The position numbers and the translations under genes are program-made. 64,000 bases of DNA, from positions 431,967 through 495,966 of the forward strand of contig NZ_BRCF01000001.1 in assembly GCF_023707985.1 (NCBI RefSeq), read 5' to 3'. This DNA is from Sporosarcina sp. NCCP-2716 (GTDB lineage Bacteria; Bacillota; Bacilli; Bacillales_A; Planococcaceae). Within the stretch, counting starts at the first letter, position 1, and each line of letters opens with the position of its first letter. Under the pieces are notes generated by a model. It worked only from the letters and a program-made list of their open reading frames with translations. It was not told the origin of the DNA and did not search any database. Below, piece after piece: positions 8,063 to 14,660 of this stretch.

Positions 8063-8862
8063 CCATTCGAGTTGCGATTGCGGGAATCAGAGGCAGGATG
8101 GGCAGCACGGCGGCAGCGGCGATCTCGGAAGCCGCCGGCATGAAAGTAGTGGCTGCCCTCGACTACAAATACGATGGCATGTATGCCTCGGAAGGCACTG
8201 TCACCGCGGAACCGGCCGGTGTCAGGATCTATACTTCGCTCGTTGAACTGAACGAACAGCAGCAGCCGGATGTACTGCTGGACCTGACCGACCCGGAAGC
8301 GGTGTTCCCGAATGCCCGGAAAGCCATGGCTCTCGGGATCTGCTCCGTCGTCGGGACGTCGGGGCTGACGATCGAAGAACTCGGTCAGCTGCAGGAGCTG
8401 AGTGAGCAGAAAGGCATCGCCTGCATCATCGCACCGAACTTTTCGATCGGCGCTGTCCTGATGATGAAGTTCGCGGCGCAGGCGGCCCATTACCTGGGTG
8501 ACGTGGAAATCATCGAAATGCACCACGACCGGAAACTCGACGCGCCGTCCGGCACAGCCGTGAAGACGGCGGATATGATCGCTCAGGTCCGGACCCCGCA
8601 TCTGCAGGGGCATCCTGACGAACAGGTCCACGCATACGGAGCCCGCGGAGCGGATGTACAGGGGATGAAGATCCACAGCGTCCGTCTGCCCGGTCTCCTT
8701 GCACACCAGCAGGTCATGCTCGGCGGGGAAGGCGAACTGCTGACGATCCGTCACGATTCGTTCGACCGGAAAAGTTTCATGCCCGGTGTCCTGCTTGCAA
8801 TCCGTGAATCGATGCAGCGGCCGGAGTTCGTCAATGGCCTCGAACACCTCATCCAAGCATGA
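8059..8862 (+). CDS. dapB: 4-hydroxy-tetrahydrodipicolinate reductase
   Basis: NAD(P)H-dependent reduction in the diaminopimelate/lysine pathway, which also supplies peptidoglycan and spore dipicolinate. 267 residues. N-terminal nucleotide-binding GIRGRMG (about 7-13), and the conserved active-site block EMHHDRKLDAPSGTA (about 154-168) with the catalytic His pair and Lys. The start is GTG, overlapping the ypjD stop by four bases. B. subtilis has mgsA and bshB1 next; here bshA follows directly. Confidence 0.97.
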   Translation: MTIRVAIAGIRGRMGSTAAAAISEAAGMKVVAALDYKYDGMYASEGTVTAEPAGVRIYTSLVELNEQQQPDVLLDLTDPEAVFPNARKAMALGICSVVGTSGLTIEELGQLQELSEQKGIACIIAPNFSIGAVLMMKFAAQAAHYLGDVEIIEMHHDRKLDAPSGTAVKTADMIAQVRTPHLQGHPDEQVHAYGARGADVQGMKIHSVRLPGLLAHQQVMLGGEGELLTIRHDSFDRKSFMPGVLLAIRESMQRPEFVNGLEHLIQA

Positions 8863-8888
8863 GCAACCTACGTGAAAGAAGTGAAACA

Positions 8889-10025
8889 ATGAAACGATTG
8901 AAAATCGGGGTGATCTGCTACCCTTCCCTCGGAGGATCGGGAGTCGTCGCAACTGAGCTTGCACTGAAAATGGCGGAGAAAGGCCACGAAATCCATTTCA
9001 TCACTTCCAGCCTGCCGTTCCGTTACAGTCAGCCGAACGACCGGATCCATTTCCACGAAGTGAAGATTGACGGCTATGCCGTCTTCAAATACCCGCCGTA
9101 TGATATTGCGCTCGCCAACCGGATCGGCCAGGTCATCGAGGAGGAACAGCTGGATCTGCTGCATGTCCATTATGCTGTGCCGCATGCGGTTTCCGCTGTC
9201 CTCGCGAAAGACATGGTGCAGTCGGATATCGGCATCATCACGACGCTGCACGGCACCGACGTGACGATACTCGGCCACGATCCGGCACTGCGCAACACGG
9301 TGAAGTACGGCATCGACAAGTCGGATATCACGACAGCCGTCTCCGAGTCACTCCGGAAAGAGACGATGGAACTCATCGAACCGGCGAAGGAGATCGTCAC
9401 TGTCTATAACTTCATCGATGAAACAACGTACCATCCTGTCGACAGCACGGCGATCCGCGAGGAATTCCAGCTGCCGGAAAACGACAAGGTGATCGTCCAC
9501 ATCTCCAACTTCCGCAGTGTCAAGCGGATTCCGGACCTCATCCGCGCATTCGCTAAGATCCGTAAAACCGTTCCGGCGAAACTCCTGCTCGTCGGCGAAG
9601 GACCGGAGATGCCCCGCATCCGACGGCTCGCTGACAGTCTCGGCGTGACGGATCACGTCATCTTCACCGGCAAACGGGACGACCTCCCGGCGATCCTGTC
9701 GGCAAGTGATGTCATGGTGCTGCCTTCGGAAAAGGAAGCGTTCGGCCTTGTCCTGCTTGAAGGCTTCGCGTGCGGCGTGCCTGCCGTCGGGACGACAGCG
9801 GGCGGCATACCCGAAGTGATCGAGGACGGGGTGAACGGCTATCTGGTGCCTGTCGGCAGTCCGGAAGCGATCGCCGAAAAAACGGTGGCGATCCTGCAGG
9901 ATATGGATCTGCAGCGGCGGATGAGTGAAAACGCCTTGAGAACCGTCTGCGAGAAATTCGGCTCATCGCACATCGTCTCACAGTACGAGGAGCTTTACGG
10001 GCGTCTCCTGCGGGAGGGGCAGTGA
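8889..10025 (+). CDS. bshA: N-acetyl-alpha-D-glucosaminyl L-malate synthase BshA
   Basis: GT4 glycosyltransferase that joins UDP-GlcNAc to L-malate, the first step of bacillithiol synthesis. 378 residues, matching the family length. N-terminal GGSGVVATELA (acceptor/phosphate loop) and C-terminal EKEAFGLVLLEG (the E-x7-E motif that holds the sugar nucleotide) are present. The ATG at 8889 follows GAAAGAAGTGAAA; an in-frame ATG at 8859 would overlap dapB and add ten residues not typical of BshA. The deacetylase bshB is not in this window. Confidence 0.95.
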   Translation: MKRLKIGVICYPSLGGSGVVATELALKMAEKGHEIHFITSSLPFRYSQPNDRIHFHEVKIDGYAVFKYPPYDIALANRIGQVIEEEQLDLLHVHYAVPHAVSAVLAKDMVQSDIGIITTLHGTDVTILGHDPALRNTVKYGIDKSDITTAVSESLRKETMELIEPAKEIVTVYNFIDETTYHPVDSTAIREEFQLPENDKVIVHISNFRSVKRIPDLIRAFAKIRKTVPAKLLLVGEGPEMPRIRRLADSLGVTDHVIFTGKRDDLPAILSASDVMVLPSEKEAFGLVLLEGFACGVPAVGTTAGGIPEVIEDGVNGYLVPVGSPEAIAEKTVAILQDMDLQRRMSENALRTVCEKFGSSHIVSQYEELYGRLLREGQ

Positions 10026-10027
10026 CG

Positions 10028-11206
10028 ATGTTCGGGACAGCAGGAAGCAGGGCGGTGGCCGGACGGCTGACGGAGGCGGGCTATGAGACGGTATTCGTCG
10101 GAGGCGCCGTGCGCGATCATCTGCTCGGCAAACAGCCGAAGGACATCGACATCGCGACCGCTGCAACGCCTGATCAGGTGAAAAGCCTGTTCCAGTCGAC
10201 GGTCGATCTCGGGACAGACCATGGGACCGTACTCGTCATCCAGGAAGGGGAACCGATCGAAGTGACGACATTCCGTACAGAAGGGACCTATTCCGACAGC
10301 CGCCGGCCGGATGACGTACAATTCGTTACGTCGCTTGACGAGGACTTGAAACGGCGCGATTTCACGGTCAATGCACTCGCAATGACATTTGACGGTGCTA
10401 TCGTCGATCCGTTCGGGGGACAGCGGGACCTCGCTGCGAAGACGATCCGTGCGGTGGGACAGCCTGAAGAGCGGTTCGGAGAAGATGCCCTCCGCATGCT
10501 CCGCGCCGTCCGGTTCGTCGCCACGCTCGGATTCAGCATCGATCCGGCGACGGAAGACGCTATCCGTAAGCTCGCTCCGGCGCTCTCCCGGCTGTCGGTC
10601 GAACGCGTGAAGGCCGAGTTCGACAAACTGTTCGCTGGCGGTTCCGCGGCGGATTCACTCCGGAAAATGACGGAGACTGGGCTTGCGGATGTGCTCCCGC
10701 TGTTCCCGGAACTGCCGGAGCTTCTCGCTGCCTGCGCGCCGTTCCGGAGTCCGTCAGACGGCTGGGCCTCGCTCATGGCGGCCGGCAGATTCACGCCGGG
10801 GGATGTCGCACGGGCCTATAAGCTGTCGAACAGGGAACGGGCCTACCTGCGCTCCGTCGACAGCCTGCTCGAAGTCAGGAAGCATCGCGGCTACACGGTG
10901 GATGACTTTTATACGGCCAGCCTCGGCCCGCTGCAGACAGCCGAAAAACTTGCCGCAGCCCTTCTGCAGCAGCAGCCGGCATCGGTCTGTGAACTGGAGG
11001 CGGCCCTGGATGCGCTGCCGATACGCTCGAAGCACGATCTGGCAGTGCGCGGCGAGCATGTGATCGGCTGGGGCGAAAGGAGGCCCGGCAAGTGGGTCGG
11101 AGACGTGCTGGATGCGATCGAGCATGCGGTCCTGCACAGGGAACTACCGAACGACTACGACGCGATAAAGGAATGGTATGTGCATGAATACGAACGTGAA
11201 GACTGA
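10028..11206 (+). CDS. cca: CCA-adding tRNA nucleotidyltransferase
   Basis: Adds or repairs the 3' CCA of tRNAs. 392 residues, class II enzyme. FVGGAVRDHLLG with DID (about residues 20-40) forms the catalytic metal site, RRDFTVNALAM (about 110) is the neck motif, and a helical body follows. ATG 10028 is preferred, with GGGAGGGG 8 bases upstream; a GTG at 10022 overlapping the bshA stop is also in frame but too close to that site. The 3' end overlaps birA. Confidence 0.96.
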   Translation: MFGTAGSRAVAGRLTEAGYETVFVGGAVRDHLLGKQPKDIDIATAATPDQVKSLFQSTVDLGTDHGTVLVIQEGEPIEVTTFRTEGTYSDSRRPDDVQFVTSLDEDLKRRDFTVNALAMTFDGAIVDPFGGQRDLAAKTIRAVGQPEERFGEDALRMLRAVRFVATLGFSIDPATEDAIRKLAPALSRLSVERVKAEFDKLFAGGSAADSLRKMTETGLADVLPLFPELPELLAACAPFRSPSDGWASLMAAGRFTPGDVARAYKLSNRERAYLRSVDSLLEVRKHRGYTVDDFYTASLGPLQTAEKLAAALLQQQPASVCELEAALDALPIRSKHDLAVRGEHVIGWGERRPGKWVGDVLDAIEHAVLHRELPNDYDAIKEWYVHEYERED

Positions 11207-12164
11207 ACTGCTCAGACGGATGTCGGCCGGTAAGGAACATCCTGTATCGGGGCAGCAGCTTGCAGATGAATTCGGCGTCTCGCGGACGGCAATCTGGAAA
11301 TACGTCAAGGAACTGGAGACCGAAGGATATGAGATCGGCTCCGTCAGGAAGAAAGGCTATTACCTGATCGCTTCGCCCGATGCGGTGACCCCAGCAGCAA
11401 TCCAGCAGTATTTGACGACGCCGCTCTACGGAAGCACCATCCGCTACACCGGGACATGCCCCTCCACACAGCTCATCGCGCATGACGAAGCGCAGAACGG
11501 CGCAGCGGACGGGACCGTCATCATCGCCGATGAGCAGACGGCCGGGAAAGGGCGGCTCTCCCGCCCATGGTCGTCTGCCGCTGGAAAAGGGATCTGGATG
11601 AGTGTCATCACGCGGCCTGCACTGACGCCGCAGCAGGCTCCCCAGATGACGCTTGTCACGGCAGTGGCGATCGTGCGGGCGATCGAAGAATGCACGTCCG
11701 TCACACCGTCCATCAAATGGCCGAACGACATCTTAGTGAACGGCAGGAAGCTGACAGGCATCCTGACAGAACTGCAGGCGGATCCCGACCGCGTGAAAGC
11801 GATCATCCTCGGGATCGGCATGAACGTCAACCAGGAGCCGGACGACTTCCCGAGTGAACTGCAGTCGATCGCCACTTCGCTCCGTATCGAAGAAGGACAG
11901 CCGGTCAGCAGGGCAAAACTGGTCGCAGCTGTGCTGTCCTACCTGGAGCAGTATGTATCGCTCTACGTCGAAAAAGGCTTCGCGCCGCTGAAACTGCTGT
12001 GGGAGAGCTACGCCGATTCGATCGGCAGGAGGATACGGGTTTCGACACTGCAGGAGACTTATGAAGCGGTGGCCCGCGGAATTTCCGATGACGGCCGGCT
12101 CGAAGTACAGCTCGACGACGGGACGATACGGGGCATCTATTCCGCGGATATCCATATAATCTGA
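11178..12164 (+). CDS. birA: Biotin-[acetyl-CoA-carboxylase] ligase and biotin repressor
   Basis: About 328 residues. An N-terminal helix-turn-helix (SGQQLADEFGVSRTAIWKYV, about 17-36) allows repression of biotin genes. A central catalytic domain has the biotinyl-adenylate loop GKGRLSRPWSS and KWPNDILV, and a small C-terminal domain is present. It attaches biotin to carboxylases using ATP. The start is within cca: ATG 11178 or ATG 11184; an AAGGA lies at 11168-11172. It is followed by the panB leader. No biotin operator was seen nearby. Confidence 0.94.
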   Translation: MCMNTNVKTELLRRMSAGKEHPVSGQQLADEFGVSRTAIWKYVKELETEGYEIGSVRKKGYYLIASPDAVTPAAIQQYLTTPLYGSTIRYTGTCPSTQLIAHDEAQNGAADGTVIIADEQTAGKGRLSRPWSSAAGKGIWMSVITRPALTPQQAPQMTLVTAVAIVRAIEECTSVTPSIKWPNDILVNGRKLTGILTELQADPDRVKAIILGIGMNVNQEPDDFPSELQSIATSLRIEEGQPVSRAKLVAAVLSYLEQYVSLYVEKGFAPLKLLWESYADSIGRRIRVSTLQETYEAVARGISDDGRLEVQLDDGTIRGIYSADIHII

Positions 12165-12169
12165 ATAAT

Positions 12170-12200
12170 GGGCAGACACGCTGGCAAGATGTATCTGCCC
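12170..12200. repeat. Inverted repeat upstream of the panB promoter
   Basis: GGGCAGA and TCTGCCC separated by 17 bases. It has no T-run, so it is not a terminator. It covers the region where a -35 box would lie for the panB promoter, so it could be an operator; nothing more can be said from sequence. Confidence 0.4.
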
Positions 12201-12201
12201 G

Positions 12202-12210
12202 TGCTATAGT
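12202..12210 (+). promoter_or_regulatory. Extended -10 promoter for panBCD
   Basis: TGC-TATAGT, an extended -10 element, 38 bases after the birA stop. The -35 position (about 12182) reads TGGCAA and is weak. It would start transcription near 12217 and give a leader of nearly 190 bases before panB. Confidence 0.5.
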
Positions 12211-12216
12211 GTGGAA

Positions 12217-12404
12217 GAGGGCGATATCGATCCGAGTCGCACCTGATATACCAGCAATCTGCAAACTGAATAGTTCTGCCTTGATCGTAACTGACAGGGA
12301 CGGAGGAAACCGATGACACAGACCTTACCACCTTTCTGTCCTTTTTTAAACGGCAGGAGGGTTTTTGTTTTGGTTTTCTCCTGAAAAGGAGAGGAGACGG
12401 ACGA
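12217..12404 (+). ncRNA. panB leader RNA with attenuator; possible pan-type cis-regulatory element
   Basis: The untranslated leader holds an intrinsic terminator (12330-12371) 33 bases before the panB start. GACAGGGA at 12293-12300 can pair with TTTCTGTC at 12333-12340, which is the 5' arm of that terminator, giving a competing antiterminator. A small CGG-AGGAAA-CCG hairpin lies between. Close to panB a TCTCCT-GAAA-AGGAGA hairpin touches the ribosome binding region. A conserved 'pan' RNA motif is known upstream of panB in Firmicutes; I cannot confirm a match to its consensus by eye. Confidence 0.5.
12330..12371 (+). terminator. Leader (attenuator) terminator upstream of panB
   Basis: ACCTTTCTGTC pairs with GGCAGGAGGGT over 11 positions including several G-T pairs, followed by TTTTGTTTT. 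It lies inside the panB transcript, so it must be bypassed for panBCD expression from the upstream promoter. Confidence 0.55.
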
Positions 12405-13244
12405 ATGAAGACAATCACTGATTTCAAGAAGATGAAAGCTGCGGGCGAAAAGATCGTCATGATGACGGCCTATGATTACCCGACAGCCGCTGCAGCCGAA
12501 CAGGAGGGCATCGACATCATACTGACGGGAGACTCCCTCGGCATGGTCGTCCTCGGCTATCCGTCGACCGTCTTCGTCACGGCGGATGACATGATCCACC
12601 ATGGCAAAGCGGTCCGGAGAGGTGCGCCGGATACGTTCCTCGCAGTCGACATGCCGTTCGGCACGTACCGGGGATCCGACGACCGCGTCTTGACGGAAGC
12701 GGTCCGCATGTTCCAGGAAACAGGCGCGGATGCCCTCAAAGTGGAAGGTGCCGGCGAAGTGCTCCGTACGATCGAGCTGCTGACATCTGCAGGCATCCCT
12801 GTCGTCGCGCATTTAGGCCTGCTGCCGCAGTCGGCATCGGTCCTCGGCGGCTACAAAGTGCAGGGGAAGACGGCGGAAGACGCCCGGCGGCTGATCGAGG
12901 ATGCCGTCCTCTGCGAACAGGCAGGCGCCTGCATGATCGTTGTCGAATGTGTGCCTCATCAGCTTTCCGGACAGCTGAGCGCGGCGGTATCGGTGCCGAT
13001 CATCGGCATCGGTGCCGGACTGGACGCAGACGGCCAGGTCCTCGTATTCCATGATCTTGTGCAGTATGGCGATCACCGGCTGCCGAAATTCGTGAAGGCG
13101 TTCAGCAACGCCGGCGAATCCGTGAAAAGCGGTATCCGGGGCTATGCAGCTGCCGTCCGGAACAGTGAATTTCCGGCGGAGGAGCACCAGTTCACGATGA
13201 AGGAAGAAGAACTGGATGCATTATACGGGGGGCCGAAATCATGA
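12405..13244 (+). CDS. panB: 3-methyl-2-oxobutanoate hydroxymethyltransferase
   Basis: Transfers a hydroxymethyl group from methylene-tetrahydrofolate to alpha-ketoisovalerate, giving ketopantoate, the first committed pantothenate step. 279 residues, a TIM barrel. The conserved metal and substrate region [10 protein letters not shown] (about 14-23) with [12 protein letters not shown] (about 42-53) is intact, as are the VEGAGE and GIGAG segments. GAGGAG lies 8 bases before the ATG. Its stop overlaps the panC start (ATGA). First gene of panBCD. Confidence 0.97.
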   Translation: MKTITDFKKMKAAGEKIVMMTAYDYPTAAAAEQEGIDIILTGDSLGMVVLGYPSTVFVTADDMIHHGKAVRRGAPDTFLAVDMPFGTYRGSDDRVLTEAVRMFQETGADALKVEGAGEVLRTIELLTSAGIPVVAHLGLLPQSASVLGGYKVQGKTAEDARRLIEDAVLCEQAGACMIVVECVPHQLSGQLSAAVSVPIIGIGAGLDADGQVLVFHDLVQYGDHRLPKFVKAFSNAGESVKSGIRGYAAAVRNSEFPAEEHQFTMKEEELDALYGGPKS

Positions 13245-14107
13245 GTGTCCGTGCCGGTATCCGCACCTTGACCACAATAAGTGAACTGAAGCAGTGGCGC
13301 GAAGAGCAGCGTGCCGAAGGGAACACAGTCGGCTTCGTCCCGACAATGGGCTATCTGCATGAAGGGCACGCAGAACTGATCCGCCAGGCGGCGGACAGCT
13401 GCGGCAGTGTGATCGTCAGTGTCTTCGTCAACCCGACACAATTCGGGCCCGGGGAAGACTTCGAATCGTATCCGAGGGATCTCGGATCGGACAGACGCGT
13501 GGCAGAGGCTGCTGGCGCGGCGGCGCTGTTCTGCCCGTCTGTTGACGAGATGTACCCGGCAGACAGCGGCATCCGGATCACTCCGGGGCCGCTCGCCTGC
13601 AGACTTTGCGGTGCATCCCGGCCGGGACATTTCGACGGTGTCCTGCAAGTCGTCCTGAAACTGACCAATCTCGTACAGCCGGACACGATCTTCTTCGGCA
13701 TGAAGGACGCCCAGCAGCTCGCCATCATCGAGTCGTTCTTCCGGGATTATCTTATACCCACCGCCATCTGCAGGGTGCCGACCGTGAGGGAATCGGACGG
13801 ACTTGCGAAAAGTTCCCGCAATGTCAACCTGACGCCGGCAGAACGGGACGAAGCACCTGCCATCCAGCGTGCGCTGCAGCACGGACTCTCGCTTTATCGG
13901 CAGGGGAAGTCCCGGGAAGTGATCGAAGCGGAGATAGCTGGTTTGCTGACGGAACTGACATCCGGAACGGTCGACTATGTCTCTCTGCTTTCCTATCCGG
14001 ATCTCTCGGAGCCCCGAGCTGAAGAACCGGAGCTGATCCTTGCCTGTGCCGTGCAGTTCTCAAAAGCACGCCTGATCGATAATCTAATATTCCAGAAAGA
14101 AGGATGA
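13241..14107 (+). CDS. panC: Pantothenate synthetase (pantoate-beta-alanine ligase)
   Basis: ATP-dependent joining of pantoate and beta-alanine. 288 residues. Nucleotidyltransferase signatures are present: [11 protein letters not shown] (the HIGH-type motif, about 34-44) and LAKSSRN (the KMSKS-type loop, about 188-194). Start ATG overlaps the panB stop, indicating translational coupling; panD follows 4 bases after its stop. Confidence 0.97.
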   Translation: MSVRAGIRTLTTISELKQWREEQRAEGNTVGFVPTMGYLHEGHAELIRQAADSCGSVIVSVFVNPTQFGPGEDFESYPRDLGSDRRVAEAAGAAALFCPSVDEMYPADSGIRITPGPLACRLCGASRPGHFDGVLQVVLKLTNLVQPDTIFFGMKDAQQLAIIESFFRDYLIPTAICRVPTVRESDGLAKSSRNVNLTPAERDEAPAIQRALQHGLSLYRQGKSREVIEAEIAGLLTELTSGTVDYVSLLSYPDLSEPRAEEPELILACAVQFSKARLIDNLIFQKEG

Positions 14108-14111
14108 ACCA

Positions 14112-14492
14112 GTGTACAGAACCATGCTGACAAGCAAACTCCATCGAGCCGTCGTCACGGAAGCCAACCTCAATTATGTCGGAAGCATCACGATCGACGC
14201 CGATCTGCTCGATGCGGCGAATATCCTGCCGAACGAAAAGGTCCAGATCGTCAACAACAATAACGGCGAGCGTTTTGAAACGTATACGATCGCCGGCGCA
14301 CGCGGCAGCGGCATGATCTGTGTGAACGGAGCTGCCGCCCGTCTCGTCCAGCCCGGCGACATCGTCATCATCCTGGCGTACGCCCTCATGGCGGATGAAC
14401 AGGCGAAGCAGCACGTCCCGACCGTGCTGCTGATGGACCGGCACAACCGGATCGAAGAAATCATAGAAGAACTTCCCGGCATGACTGTCTGA
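14112..14492 (+). CDS. panD: Aspartate 1-decarboxylase (pyruvoyl enzyme)
   Basis: Makes beta-alanine from aspartate for PanC. 126 residues. The proenzyme self-cleaves at a Gly-Ser bond, seen here as YVGSITID (Gly24-Ser25), to form the pyruvoyl group; Tyr58-type and Lys9 positions (SKLHRA) are also conserved. The start is GTG, with GAAGGA upstream. Last gene of panBCD, followed by a strong terminator. Confidence 0.96.
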   Translation: MYRTMLTSKLHRAVVTEANLNYVGSITIDADLLDAANILPNEKVQIVNNNNGERFETYTIAGARGSGMICVNGAAARLVQPGDIVIILAYALMADEQAKQHVPTVLLMDRHNRIEEIIEELPGMTV

Positions 14493-14517
14493 TCACGAAG
14501 ACGCCGGCGAAAAAATG

Positions 14518-14566
14518 AGAAACCGGAAAACTCCGCAGCAGTCAGGAGAATTCCGGTTTCTTTTTT
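14518..14566 (+). terminator. Intrinsic terminator of panBCD
   Basis: AGAAACCGGAAAACTCC ... GGAGAATTCCGGTTTCTTTTTT: a long stem with an internal mismatch, followed by six T. Confidence 0.85.
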
Positions 14567-14615
14567 GATCATTGGCAGCGCAGCCGTCCGCCTTTGGAGA
14601 GAGCGGCATGATTTG

Positions 14616-14624
14616 TGGTACAAT
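14616..14624 (+). promoter_or_regulatory. Extended -10 promoter for dinG
   Basis: TGG-TACAAT, 36 bases upstream of the dinG ATG, after the panD terminator. No good -35 box at 17 bases, which extended -10 promoters can tolerate. Confidence 0.45.
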
Positions 14625-14660
14625 CGGCAGTAGGAAACCGAACAGGAAGTTGATGATTCC

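Noticed and set aside
12170..12200. GGGCAGA/TCTGCCC hairpin as birA terminator
   Set aside because: No T-run follows and it overlaps the panB promoter region, so it is listed only as an inverted repeat.
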